Shown here piece by piece: positions 1-8,087 of a stretch of DNA of 64,000 nucleotides. Numbering within the stretch: position 1 is the first letter of the stretch; each line of letters begins with the position of its first letter. The notes under the pieces are model-generated. The model was not told the DNA's origin. It saw nothing but the letters and a program-made list of their open reading frames with translations, and did no database searches. The DNA is taken from positions 3,132,001-3,196,000 of the forward strand of contig NZ_CP102258.1 in assembly GCF_025146565.1 (NCBI RefSeq). The letters run 5' to 3'. The stretch is from Bacteroides eggerthii (GTDB taxonomy: Bacteria > Bacteroidota > Bacteroidia > Bacteroidales > Bacteroidaceae). The position numbers and the translations under genes are program-made.

Positions 1-403
1 TATAATTATTATATATATTATAATTATATATATCCGCTTGCGGAAACTTTTCCGGTAATTCTTCCGGTAATGTTTCCGGTAAACTTTCCGCAGCATCTTT
101 TGCTTTCCAAAGATAAGAGTAGAAAGATTTCATTCCATACACATTGCCGTCCGGAACGATGCCGAACGAACGGCTTTGCCTGACCGCCTCCACCAGGCAG
201 CGTGCATTCTTGAACTTCAACGACAGGCCGAGGTCGTAGAAATTCTCTACGGGGTAAACCGCTTCATCGTTCATGTAGGCGGTGACTCCCAAATAGAGGT
301 CCAGCAGTTTCGAAATGGTAGAATCTGTTATTTTACGGCTTTTCCACAGCCCTATGGTCTTTCGCAGTTCGTATATGGAAAGAGTAGTCATGTTTGCTTT
401 CAT
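1..403 (-). CDS. Unrecognised protein, 3' end cut off by the window edge
   Basis: On the minus strand an ATG at 403-401 opens a frame that stays free of stops for all 134 codons to the window edge, so the C-terminus is missing. The protein begins MKANMTTLSIYELRKTIGLW and continues with mixed helical-looking sequence. Near the cut end it has a short repeat (LPET, LPEE, LPEK), encoded by three 12-bp tandem units at 50-85, followed by a low-complexity Asn/Tyr stretch from an AT-rich microsatellite. I do not recognise the family. It is divergent from the small XRE-like gene at 524, with an inverted repeat between them. The lack of stops and normal codon use support a real gene. Confidence 0.6.
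   Translation of the reverse strand, partial: MKANMTTLSIYELRKTIGLWKSRKITDSTISKLLDLYLGVTAYMNDEAVYPVENFYDLGLSLKFKNARCLVEAVRQSRSFGIVPDGNVYGMKSFYSYLWKAKDAAESLPETLPEELPEKFPQADIYNYNIYNNY
50..85. repeat. Three 12-bp tandem units in a coding region
   Basis: The units TTCCGGTAATTC, TTCCGGTAATGT and TTCCGGTAAACT follow one another without a gap; a fourth at 86-97 is degenerate. They are in frame with the minus-strand gene, so each unit adds four residues (LPE plus one). Gain or loss of units would change protein length without a frameshift. Confidence 0.7.
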
Positions 404-455
404 TATCTGTTATTTTTAAAATCTCGGCGAAGTTAACGCTTTGCCCCCGGAAAAA

Positions 456-478
456 CTGTACCCGACAGTTGGGTACAG
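456..478. promoter_or_regulatory. Inverted repeat between divergent genes, candidate operator
   Basis: CTGTACCC (456-463) and GGGTACAG (471-478) form a perfect 8-bp inverted repeat with a 7-nt spacer. It lies between the divergent genes starting at 403 (minus) and 524 (plus). It overlaps a TTG at 469-471 that sits 20 nt before a TATATTTA box (492-499), a fair match to the Bacteroides -33/-7 pattern. A small HTH protein is encoded just downstream, so autoregulation is a reasonable inference. Confidence 0.45.
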
Positions 479-523
479 ATATACAGTTTCTTATATTTAT
501 TAACATTTAAAAACGAAATCAGT

Positions 524-798
524 ATGATTTTAAAAGCAAAAAAAGCCGCCGACCACATGGAGTTCGGCGCATTCATCAGTCGTGAAATCCGTCTTCTAAA
601 AATTGATCGCGCAATGTTCCGCGAAGAGTGTCACATGAGTCAGTCCTATCTTGAGGACATAAAAAAGGGCTCCATAATTATGAGATAGACTATTATGAGC
701 ACATTCTGAGCGCGTTCAGCAAATTTACCACTCCCGAAAACGCCCGGCGCATCTATCTGGAAGGGGTAAAAATCCTGTTTCCGAAGCTGAAAGAGTGA
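524..798 (+). pseudogene. Small XRE-like HTH protein gene interrupted by a -1 frameshift
   Basis: The frame from the ATG at 524 codes for 54 residues (MILKAKKAADHMEFGAFISR onward, including the HTH-like MSQSYLEDIKKGS) and stops at TAG 686-688. The next frame continues in register as KKGLHNYEIDYYEHILSAFS and ends ILFPKLKE at TGA 796-798. Together they would give about 91 residues. The join falls exactly at A-AAA-AAG (661-667), read in the original frame as AAA AAG. This is the classic -1 slippery heptamer, so either programmed frameshifting or loss of one A from a seven-A run could explain it. The sequence alone cannot decide. It may be a DNA-binding regulator of the divergent pair. Confidence 0.5.
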
Positions 799-849
799 TT
801 TTTTTCCACTGCTCATTGCGAGGGAAAAACACATTTCCTGTCAAAATAC

Positions 850-880
850 TTGGTGTTCTGACGAGTTATCCGTAATTTTG
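850..880 (+). promoter_or_regulatory. Promoter of the polysaccharide locus
   Basis: TAATTTTG at 873-880 fits the Bacteroides -7 consensus TAnnTTTG, and a TTG at 850-852 lies 20 nt upstream as a -33 element. The same arrangement (CTTGGT, same spacing, TAATTTTGCC) recurs at 21944-21974. Predicted transcription starts a few bases after 880, leaving a leader of over 200 nt before the first gene. Confidence 0.6.
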
Positions 881-903
881 CCTCGCATTTATCAATTACT
901 ATG

Positions 904-952
904 GCTTTCGTCTTTCCTGCAAAATGTGGGAGAGGCGAAAGCGTAGCGTACT
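904..952 (+). promoter_or_regulatory. Leader hairpin followed by an ops-like motif
   Basis: Bases 904-917 pair with 929-942, giving a 14-bp stem (two G-T wobbles) around an 11-nt loop. Its 3' arm runs straight into GCGTAGCGTACT (941-952). That motif resembles the enterobacterial ops element GGCGGTAGCGTGC, the recruitment site of the NusG paralogue RfaH. Bacteroides capsule operons are known to be controlled by the NusG paralogues UpxY acting on the 5' leader. An identical 12-mer after another hairpin lies at 22038-22049. The remaining leader, 953-1106, shows no convincing gene. Confidence 0.5.
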
Positions 953-1106
953 TGTCAGGAAGAAAAAACTTCATAATTATCCCAAGTTGATTCCTATTTC
1001 CAATCAAAAATATAACTCAAAGTGGGTTATAATACCTTTATGGGAATTATAGCCATACAGTGAGTGCTTACAACTTTAACCTTTGCCACATACTTAAAAA
1101 CTATCA

Positions 1107-1553
1107 ATGAATAAAGACACTCTGTATACTCAAACACCCCTTATTCTGGATAATCCACCTTCCAATGTCACTGACATTGAGGCCCTGTATGGTGCTTTTA
1201 TAGTCTCTTTGACTTTGCTGTTCGTAATATCCTTTATAAAATATTTTATTGGAACAGATATTAAGCAAAAAGAAGTCATAAATATCATGATAGAATTGCC
1301 TATAGATATTTTCACAATCGCGATTACCACTTTAATTACCTTTTACTATATGGTTAATTCCATGAATCAAATGTTCATACTATTGCTAATGTCTTTTGTT
1401 ATCATGCTATTAAGCAGCACCTTTCGTCGCTATGCCATAAAGGAGTTGAACAATGACAACATCAGAATAGGTAGAATCACAATATATACTTTTTTTGAGA
1501 CAGCATTATCCTTTGGCGGTGTTTTCCTAATCGCCATAATACTATCCAACTAA
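1107..1553 (+). CDS. Unrecognised four-helix membrane protein
   Basis: This 148-residue protein has about four hydrophobic segments (roughly residues 28-50, 64-82, 84-104 and 124-147) and short polar loops, so it is probably an inner-membrane protein. I do not recognise a family. It is the first gene after the capsule-type leader and ends 8 bp before a gene for a membrane-anchored TIR/NDT-like protein, so the two are probably cotranscribed and may act together. It has no visible link to polysaccharide synthesis. A role as membrane partner in a defence or stress cassette is inference from position only. Confidence 0.65.
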   Translation: MNKDTLYTQTPLILDNPPSNVTDIEALYGAFIVSLTLLFVISFIKYFIGTDIKQKEVINIMIELPIDIFTIAITTLITFYYMVNSMNQMFILLLMSFVIMLLSSTFRRYAIKELNNDNIRIGRITIYTFFETALSFGGVFLIAIILSN

Positions 1554-1561
1554 CAATCATC

Positions 1562-2287
1562 ATGGACAACATAACACTCATTTCTATTATAGTTTCTTTT
1601 TCTACTACAATCTTCACCAGCATATTAGTTTTCAACGCTATAAAGCTAAAGAAGGGCATCGCTTTACGTCAAAAAGAAAAAAAGACTCAAGCCACACTCA
1701 GTTACCAAAGAGAACGTATAGAATCAGAGGTTTACGCAGCTACCGAGAAACTATTAGGGAGCAATCTCCGCTTTGAAGAGACCAATCATCTCTTTTATAA
1801 CGAGCCTAGCCCGGATATCAAATTAAGCGAGCATGTCATCGATGAATCCTTCTTCCATAATTTGGGCATTAACATTCAAGATATGGAAGTAGAAAAAAAC
1901 TGTATAACTTGTTTAATGCCTTTCCATAAATCATTTGACCGCTTGTATGACACCATAAAAAAGACATGCAGTTCTGTTGACTTTCAATGTACCAGAAGTG
2001 ATGACGAATTCAAAACTGGTAATATATTAAAATATACATTAGAGCTCATCCTAAAATCTCAAATAATCATAGCTGTAATGGATGGACGGAATCCGAATGT
2101 TTTTTATGAAATCGGCATCGCCCATAGTATCGGGAAAACAGTCATTTTACTTGCCAATTACAGCAAAATGGAAGACATTCCATTCAACCTGAAATCAAAT
2201 AGATTTATTTTTTATAAAAATTACAACGAATTAAACAGTGAGTTATCCAACGCTCTAAAATCTGTAACAAATGATAGACGAGAATAA
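1562..2287 (+). CDS. Membrane-anchored TIR/nucleoside-deoxyribosyltransferase-like protein
   Basis: A single N-terminal transmembrane segment (about residues 5-27) is followed by a charged linker and a C-terminal alpha/beta domain (about 115-222). The domain carries the pattern CLMPFHKSFDRLYDTIKK, then RNPNVFYEIGIAHSIGKTVI, then PFNLKSNRFIFY. This is the signature of bacterial TIR-like or nucleoside 2-deoxyribosyltransferase-like domains. E183 in FYEIGIAH sits where these families place a catalytic glutamate for cleaving N-glycosidic bonds, for example in NAD or nucleotides. Enzyme activity is therefore plausible but unproven. The gene overlaps the next, a zinc-ribbon gene, by 17 bp. Its place inside a capsule operon is odd; such proteins are often phage-defence effectors. 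Confidence 0.65.
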   Translation: MDNITLISIIVSFSTTIFTSILVFNAIKLKKGIALRQKEKKTQATLSYQRERIESEVYAATEKLLGSNLRFEETNHLFYNEPSPDIKLSEHVIDESFFHNLGINIQDMEVEKNCITCLMPFHKSFDRLYDTIKKTCSSVDFQCTRSDDEFKTGNILKYTLELILKSQIIIAVMDGRNPNVFYEIGIAHSIGKTVILLANYSKMEDIPFNLKSNRFIFYKNYNELNSELSNALKSVTNDRRE

Positions 2288-2537
2288 AAAAAAACAGATT
2301 ATAACTGCCCTTGTAACCAAAATACCCAACATGCAATGCCCAATGTGCCATCACAACCAGTTCACAATTATTGATGGCTATATTACCGAACATTTACAAG
2401 ATGATTACAGGAGCATAGTTATAGGATCTGGAAAGACGATACCTTCAATCATTTTAGTTTGTAGCCAATGTGGTTTTATGATCCAACACTCACTCGGCGT
2501 TTTAGGGATTCTTAATAATGAAGGTGAAATAAAATAG
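2271..2537 (+). CDS. Small zinc-ribbon protein
   Basis: This 88-residue protein has two CxxC knuckles, CPMC at residues 23-26 and CSQC at 64-67, the layout of a zinc ribbon; there is no signal peptide or membrane segment. It starts inside the preceding gene (17-bp overlap), which suggests translational coupling. A run of nine A residues (2286-2294) lies just after the start, over the upstream stop codon, and could be slippage-prone. The function is unknown. Its coupling to the TIR/NDT-like gene suggests it senses, binds or regulates for that protein. A gap of 45 bp separates it from ugd. Confidence 0.65.
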   Translation: MIDENKKKQIITALVTKIPNMQCPMCHHNQFTIIDGYITEHLQDDYRSIVIGSGKTIPSIILVCSQCGFMIQHSLGVLGILNNEGEIK

Positions 2538-2582
2538 TAGAGTAATAGCATTTATTCCAAAACTTAAAAAACACTTCAAAGC

Positions 2583-3848
2583 ATGGAAAAGGACATCAAA
2601 ATTGCAGTAGCCGGAACCGGCTATGTAGGTTTAAGCATAGCAACTCTACTCAGTCAGCATCACCATGTAACCGCGGTAGATGTAATACCCGAAAAAGTAA
2701 CACTGATAAATAACCGCAAGTCTCCCATACAGGATGAATATATAGAAAAATATTTAGCAGAAAAAGATTTGAGTCTATGTGCCACACTTGACGGTGCATC
2801 GGCTTATAGAAATGCAGATTTTATAGTAATAGCAGCGCCCACTAATTATGATCCGGTAAAGAATTATTTCGATACAAGTCATGTTGAAGAAGTGATTAAC
2901 TTAGTATTAGAAGTAAATCCGGATGCTATAATGGTTATCAAAAGTACTATTCCGGTGGGTTATTGTCAATCTCTTTATAAGAAATATGCAGCAAGAGGTA
3001 TAGAAAAATTAAATCTACTTTTTTCACCGGAGTTTTTACGGGAAAGCAAGGCGCTTTATGACAACCTTTACCCCAGCCGCATCATTGTCGGGACCAATAT
3101 GGATAATCCACATTTAGTAGAAGCGGCACATACATTTGCCGCACTATTGCAGGAGGGAGCAATCAAGGAAAACATCGATACATTATTTATGGGACTTACG
3201 GAAGCAGAAGCTGTAAAACTATTTGCCAACACATATTTAGCTTTGCGTGTCAGCTATTTCAATGAACTTGATACATACGCTGAAATGAAAGGGCTTGATA
3301 CGGCAGCCATCATCAATGGAGTATGTCTTGACCCTCGTATTGGTACGCAATACAACAATCCTTCTTTCGGTTATGGCGGTTATTGTCTGCCCAAAGATAC
3401 CAAGCAGCTTTTAGCTAATTACAGTGATGTTCCGGAAAACCTGATAGGAGCTATTGTAGAAAGTAACCGTACCCGTAAAGACTTCATAGCGGACAGAGTT
3501 CTTCATCAAGCCGGTTATTATGACTATTATAACCGAGGCGATTTTAGTCCGGCAGAAGAGAAGCACTGCGTAATTGGTGTTTACCGACTGACGATGAAAA
3601 GTAACTCAGATAATTTCCGTCAAAGTTCCATTCAAGGCGTTATGAAACGCATCAAAGCAAAAGGTGCAGAAGTGATTATTTATGAACCGACCTTACCAAA
3701 TGACGGCACTTTTTTTGGTAGTCGTGTGATAAATAATATAGATGAATTTAAAAAGCAAAGCGATGCAATTATTGCCAATCGATATGATATTTGCTTGGAA
3801 GATGTGAAAGATAAGGTTTATACAAGGGATATTTTCGGAAAAGACTAA
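2583..3848 (+). CDS. ugd: UDP-glucose 6-dehydrogenase
   Basis: This cytosolic enzyme oxidises UDP-glucose to UDP-glucuronate with two NAD. The 421-residue protein has an N-terminal Rossmann motif ([15 protein letters not shown]), the KSTIPVGY segment, FSPEFLRES, and the active-site cysteine in [15 protein letters not shown]. Length and motifs fit the short Ugd type rather than WecC or WbpA, though other nucleotide-sugar dehydrogenases are close relatives. It is the first recognisable polysaccharide gene of the locus and implies glucuronic acid, or a sugar derived from it, in the polymer. The gene is somewhat richer in GC than the transferase genes that follow. Confidence 0.88.
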   Translation: MEKDIKIAVAGTGYVGLSIATLLSQHHHVTAVDVIPEKVTLINNRKSPIQDEYIEKYLAEKDLSLCATLDGASAYRNADFIVIAAPTNYDPVKNYFDTSHVEEVINLVLEVNPDAIMVIKSTIPVGYCQSLYKKYAARGIEKLNLLFSPEFLRESKALYDNLYPSRIIVGTNMDNPHLVEAAHTFAALLQEGAIKENIDTLFMGLTEAEAVKLFANTYLALRVSYFNELDTYAEMKGLDTAAIINGVCLDPRIGTQYNNPSFGYGGYCLPKDTKQLLANYSDVPENLIGAIVESNRTRKDFIADRVLHQAGYYDYYNRGDFSPAEEKHCVIGVYRLTMKSNSDNFRQSSIQGVMKRIKAKGAEVIIYEPTLPNDGTFFGSRVINNIDEFKKQSDAIIANRYDICLEDVKDKVYTRDIFGKD

Positions 3849-3953
3849 AAATGAATAATAGAGGATCCATATTAGAATATTACCCTTCTAAACTTTCCTC
3901 TAATTATTTACAGTATTTGATTATATAAAAAGCAAATATCACAATAATATTTT

Positions 3954-5519
3954 ATGACTATATCTTCCAATAAAACCATAGCAAAAAATACACTATTTTT
4001 GTATCTTCGTATGATGTTTACAATGATTATTGCTTTGTTTACATCACGTATCATACTACAAAAATTAGGAATAGAAGATTTTGGTATATACCAAACAGTG
4101 GGAGGTATTGTATCCTTATTATCATTTATCCAAAGTTCCTTAAATGCAGGAACCTCCCGTTTCTTGACTTTTGAAATAGGAACAGGAAACTTGAAGAAAC
4201 TTAAATGTACATTTTCTACTGCTTTAATTACACATTTGTGCTTATCATTTATAGTGGTAATCATAGCTGAAACAATTGGTCTATGGTTTGTTTGCAACAA
4301 ATTAGTCTTATCGCCAGATCGCTTAAGTGCAGCACTATTCGCTTATCAGATGTCTATCATTACTTCATTTATTTCCATTACTCAAGTACCATATGGAGCA
4401 ATAATTATAAGTCATGAGAGAATGGATGTTTATGCATATATGAGCATTGTAGAGGTATCTTTAAAATTAGCAATTGTGTATTTGCTTTCAATAACCAATT
4501 TAGACAAGTTAAAATTATATTCATCACTCTTATGTATATTGCAAGTAAGCACAATGCTCTATTACAGATTCTATTGTGCAAAACATTACAATGAAGCAAA
4601 ATTTAATTTTAAATTCGACAAAAAAATTTTTAAATCAATTTTAAGTTACTCAAGCTGGAACTTATTTGGTCATTCTGCTACAGCTTTAGCAACACATGGA
4701 ACAACTATTTTAATAAATATGTTTTTTAATCCTTCTGTTGTTACAGGGCGATCTATAGCAAACCAAGTAAACTTTGCAGCAAATCAATTTATTAATAATT
4801 TTCGTACTGCTTCCAATCCCCAAATTATAAAAAAATATGCAGCAAAAGATTATAATAGCAGCAAAAATTTAATGATTAACTCCACGAAAATTTCTTTCTA
4901 TATGATGTTGGCACTGGCACTACCTATATGCCTAGTTTCTAAAACATTATTACGATTATGGTTAGGTCTTGTCCCTGAATACTCTGTAACATTTCTCCAA
5001 TTAACAATTATAACAAGCCTTTTTATGGTCTTCGATGCTTCATTCTATGTACCACTTTATGCAAAAGGAAGAATCAAAGAAAATGCATTAATTGTATCAG
5101 CTATTTTATCATTATCTGTTATCACAATTTACTTTCTACTTAAATTAGGATATGGTCCAGAAACTACAGCTTGGGTGCTACTTATTGATAATATAATAAT
5201 AAGTCTAATTATAAAGCCTATACTTCTTATAAAAATAGTAGGATACCATTGGCATGAAATATTACAAGTCTTTTTTCCATGTCTCAAAGTCTCTATAGTT
5301 TCTATACCAATCCCAATCATATTATATTTCTCTAGCGATATTTTATTACATAATGAAATAACTTCATTTTTAGTATTAAGTACTATCAGTATGCTCTGCG
5401 TTGTTTCAGCTTCATGGCTTGTTGGAATTGACAATATTACTAGAAATAAAATTATTATAACCATAAAACAAAAATTCTCCTCCAAAAAAGAACGGCAAAA
5501 TGAGAAAGAAGCTACATGA
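3954..5519 (+). CDS. wzx: Wzx-type oligosaccharide flippase
   Basis: The 521-residue, very hydrophobic protein has about 12-14 predicted transmembrane segments. It opens with [20 protein letters not shown] and [19 protein letters not shown], typical of the RfbX/Wzx flippases of the MOP superfamily. These move the undecaprenyl-diphosphate-linked repeat unit across the inner membrane. Its presence with an EpsG-like polymerase (11145) indicates a Wzx/Wzy-dependent pathway. The 105-bp gap after ugd holds no gene. Its 3' end overlaps the next gene by 20 bp. Strongly AT-rich codon use is in line with the rest of the locus. Confidence 0.85.
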   Translation: MTISSNKTIAKNTLFLYLRMMFTMIIALFTSRIILQKLGIEDFGIYQTVGGIVSLLSFIQSSLNAGTSRFLTFEIGTGNLKKLKCTFSTALITHLCLSFIVVIIAETIGLWFVCNKLVLSPDRLSAALFAYQMSIITSFISITQVPYGAIIISHERMDVYAYMSIVEVSLKLAIVYLLSITNLDKLKLYSSLLCILQVSTMLYYRFYCAKHYNEAKFNFKFDKKIFKSILSYSSWNLFGHSATALATHGTTILINMFFNPSVVTGRSIANQVNFAANQFINNFRTASNPQIIKKYAAKDYNSSKNLMINSTKISFYMMLALALPICLVSKTLLRLWLGLVPEYSVTFLQLTIITSLFMVFDASFYVPLYAKGRIKENALIVSAILSLSVITIYFLLKLGYGPETTAWVLLIDNIIISLIIKPILLIKIVGYHWHEILQVFFPCLKVSIVSIPIPIILYFSSDILLHNEITSFLVLSTISMLCVVSASWLVGIDNITRNKIIITIKQKFSSKKERQNEKEAT

Positions 5520-6033
5520 TTTCTTTAATTGGGTCATATTACCAGTTATATTAAATATTCCATCGCATAAAATTCGTTTTTATGTAATAAAACAGATATT
5601 AGGTAAAGTAGGAAAAAATGTTTCTTTTTTAAGAAAAGTTATTTTTTTTGTTCCTAAAAACATTTTCATTGGTAATAACACTGTAATAAACTCATATGTT
5701 TTATTAGATGGGAGAGGAGGACGCATAATCATAGGCCATAATGTTGATATAGCTAGAGAAACAAATATCTGGACAATGGAGCATGATTTAAACGATGATT
5801 ACCACAAAGCAATATGGGGAAATGTTATTATAGAAGATTATGTATGGATTGCTTCTAGAGTCACTATATTACCCAATGTGCATATTGGAAAAGGTGCAGT
5901 CATTGCTGCTGGTGCTGTAGTTACAAAAGATGTCCCCCCAATGGCCATTGTAGGCGGAGTACCTGCAAGAATAATTGGTACAAGAAAGAGTAAATTAAAA
6001 TACCAATTAAATTACACACCCCTATTCAGATAG
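5500..6033 (+). CDS. Left-handed beta-helix acyltransferase (WcaF/CatB-like)
   Basis: The 177-residue protein has hexapeptide repeats from about residue 50 on ([18 protein letters not shown], then [20 protein letters not shown] and [20 protein letters not shown]), ending with the GGVPARIIG signature of trimeric sugar O-acetyltransferases. The motif HDLNDDYHK lies near the expected catalytic histidine. It probably acetylates a sugar of the repeat unit using acetyl-CoA. It overlaps the flippase gene by 20 bp, so it is translationally coupled. The acceptor sugar cannot be read from sequence. Confidence 0.8.
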   Translation: MRKKLHDFFNWVILPVILNIPSHKIRFYVIKQILGKVGKNVSFLRKVIFFVPKNIFIGNNTVINSYVLLDGRGGRIIIGHNVDIARETNIWTMEHDLNDDYHKAIWGNVIIEDYVWIASRVTILPNVHIGKGAVIAAGAVVTKDVPPMAIVGGVPARIIGTRKSKLKYQLNYTPLFR

Positions 6034-6102
6034 ACAAAAAAGTAATAACTATATATAAACTATTTATCAAAAATAAATAACAAATAGATAAAGCTTACAT
6101 AA

Positions 6103-7167
6103 ATGAAAATTTTATTTGTCTGCCCTTCAAAAAAGTTATTCAATAACCCCTTTATTATTGAATTATCCTCTGCTATGAAAAAATTGGGTTACCAAGTAAA
6201 TACTAGTGTATCTGAATTTTGGAAACATCCCTATAATTATGATATAATCCATATACAATGGCCACATGCTATTTTTAATTTTTCAACGCCAACAACAACA
6301 GAGATAATTCAACTAAAAAAGCATTTTGATAACATAAGGGGGCAAGTCCAATTAATCTACACTCGTCATAATGAAAAACCTCATTATAACAATGACAAAA
6401 ACTTAAGAGAATGCTACAAATTAGTGGAAGAAAGTGTAGATGCAATAATCCATTTAGGTAAATATGGGATTGATGAATTAAAAAAAAGATTTTCTCAAAC
6501 ACAACATTTCATCATACCACATCACATTTACGAAAATATATACAATATTAAAATATCAAAAAAGGAAGCTAGAACTAAATTACATATCCCTTTGAATGAT
6601 TTTGTAATCCTTTCTTTTGGTGCATTTCGAAATATAGAAGAAGCCCAAATGATCATTGATAGTTTTAAAATTGTTCAAATACCCAATAAAAGGCTTATAG
6701 CCCCTTCTATAGGCCAACCATTGAATCTTTATGTAAGACGCAGAAATATATTCAAATGGATATCAGCATGGCGAAAAAGTTTCCAATTAAAGCGGAAACA
6801 CATATATTTTTCAAAAAAATTCGTCGAAGATAAAGAGGTCTCTTACTATTTTGCAGCATGTGATGTGGTCTTGATCCAAAGAAAAAAAATTCTTAATTCA
6901 GGTAATTTACCACTAGCATTTTACTTCTCAAAAGTAGTTATAGGTCCCAATATTGGCAATGTAGGTATTACATTAAGAGAAACCAATAACTATACATTCA
7001 ATCCCAACAAACTTAATTCAATAACATCAGCCATTGAAAAAGCATATAGAAGTGACAGAAGTTCTATAGAAAAAGCAAATTACCTCTACGCAAAAGAAAA
7101 ATTTACTTTAAATAAAATAGCTTTAATGCATATAAATGTATATAATACTCTATTAAATAAAAAATGA
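6103..7167 (+). CDS. GT-B type glycosyltransferase
   Basis: The 354-residue protein starts MKILFVCPSKKLFNNPFIIE and contains DIIHIQWPHAIF, both common in GT-B fold glycosyltransferases, and a C-terminal half with ACDVVLIQRKKILNSGN, where such enzymes bind the nucleotide sugar. The match to family GT4 is weak and the usual EX7E motif is not clear. It probably adds one sugar to the lipid-linked repeat unit on the cytoplasmic face. Its stop overlaps the start of the next transferase (ATGA), so the two are coupled. Confidence 0.65.
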   Translation: MKILFVCPSKKLFNNPFIIELSSAMKKLGYQVNTSVSEFWKHPYNYDIIHIQWPHAIFNFSTPTTTEIIQLKKHFDNIRGQVQLIYTRHNEKPHYNNDKNLRECYKLVEESVDAIIHLGKYGIDELKKRFSQTQHFIIPHHIYENIYNIKISKKEARTKLHIPLNDFVILSFGAFRNIEEAQMIIDSFKIVQIPNKRLIAPSIGQPLNLYVRRRNIFKWISAWRKSFQLKRKHIYFSKKFVEDKEVSYYFAACDVVLIQRKKILNSGNLPLAFYFSKVVIGPNIGNVGITLRETNNYTFNPNKLNSITSAIEKAYRSDRSSIEKANYLYAKEKFTLNKIALMHINVYNTLLNKK

Positions 7168-8087
7168 ATAAAAAAAACTACTCTATCATTATTCCCCACC
7201 ATAATATCCCAATTCTTCTACAAAGATGTATTGATTCTATACCACAAAGGAAAGATACAGAAATTATTATTGTAGATGATAATAGTAGTGAAGAATTTGT
7301 CAACTTCAATCATTTCCCTGGAAAAGAAAGAACAGATGTAACTATTATATTCACAAAAGAAGGGAAAGGAGCTGGTTATGCAAGAAATATAGGTTTATCA
7401 CAAGCGTCCGGCAAATGGATTTTATTTGCAGATGCTGATGATTTTTTTAATTATTGTATAAAAGATGTCCTAGACGAATACATTGATTCCAAATACGATA
7501 TCGTTTTTTTTAAAGTAAACAGCATACATTCTGACACATACGAAAGTTGCCACATAGGGGACCATATAAATAAATGGATTGATTTATACACAAAATCCCC
7601 TTTAGAATCTGAAAAATATCTCCGATTTGTTTGGGGAGAACCTTGGTGCAAACTCATTAAAAGGGATTTAATATACTCACATCAAATCAGATTCGAAGAA
7701 ATAGAAGTTCAGAATGATACAATATTTTCATTATTAACTGGATTTTACGCTAACAACATCTCAATTGATAAAAGGCATATTTACAACTATACATATAGGC
7801 ATAATTCTATTACTACGGTTTTCTCTGAAAAGAAACTTTTTACACGAATTCTTGTATGTGCAAAAAGAGAAATATTTTATAGGCAACATAATATCCACCT
7901 ACATGATAATTGGATATGGGAACATTTAAACACATTATTATCTACCAATAAAGAACTTTATCTAAAAGGGATAAAGGAATTACAAGCACTTGGATTTAAA
8001 AAGGCTGAATTAAATCATAAACTTTCTATTTGGAAAATAAAACATCATTATTATAAACTAAAAAGAATCTTCCACATCAATGTATAA
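7164..8087 (+). CDS. GT2 family glycosyltransferase
   Basis: The 307-residue protein begins with NYSIIIPHHNIPILLQRCID and EIIIVDDNSSEEF, and has the metal-binding DxD region FADADDFFNY around residue 92-96. This is the canonical GT-A/GT2 layout. It should transfer a sugar from a nucleotide donor to the growing repeat unit. No membrane segment is evident. It overlaps both neighbours by a few bases, which places it firmly in the operon. Donor and linkage are unknown. Confidence 0.82.
   Translation: MNKKNYSIIIPHHNIPILLQRCIDSIPQRKDTEIIIVDDNSSEEFVNFNHFPGKERTDVTIIFTKEGKGAGYARNIGLSQASGKWILFADADDFFNYCIKDVLDEYIDSKYDIVFFKVNSIHSDTYESCHIGDHINKWIDLYTKSPLESEKYLRFVWGEPWCKLIKRDLIYSHQIRFEEIEVQNDTIFSLLTGFYANNISIDKRHIYNYTYRHNSITTVFSEKKLFTRILVCAKREIFYRQHNIHLHDNWIWEHLNTLLSTNKELYLKGIKELQALGFKKAELNHKLSIWKIKHHYYKLKRIFHINV

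Noticed and set aside
835-961. TTCCTGTCAA (835-844) and TTGTCAGGAA (952-961) flank the first promoter as imperfect inverted repeats, suggesting an invertible promoter
   Set aside because: Only 9 of 10 bases match, the arms are short, no second pair exists at the 21.9-kb promoter and no recombinase gene is near. The right arm also overlaps the leader motif.
646-1007. Two short minus-strand frames across the leader region
   Set aside because: They overlap the XRE-like gene and the leader hairpin, have no conserved features and no promoter box.
2286-2294. A9 run at the start of the zinc-ribbon gene as a phase-variable switch
   Set aside because: A runs of this size are frequent in this AT-rich region (another lies in glf), so there is no special evidence here.
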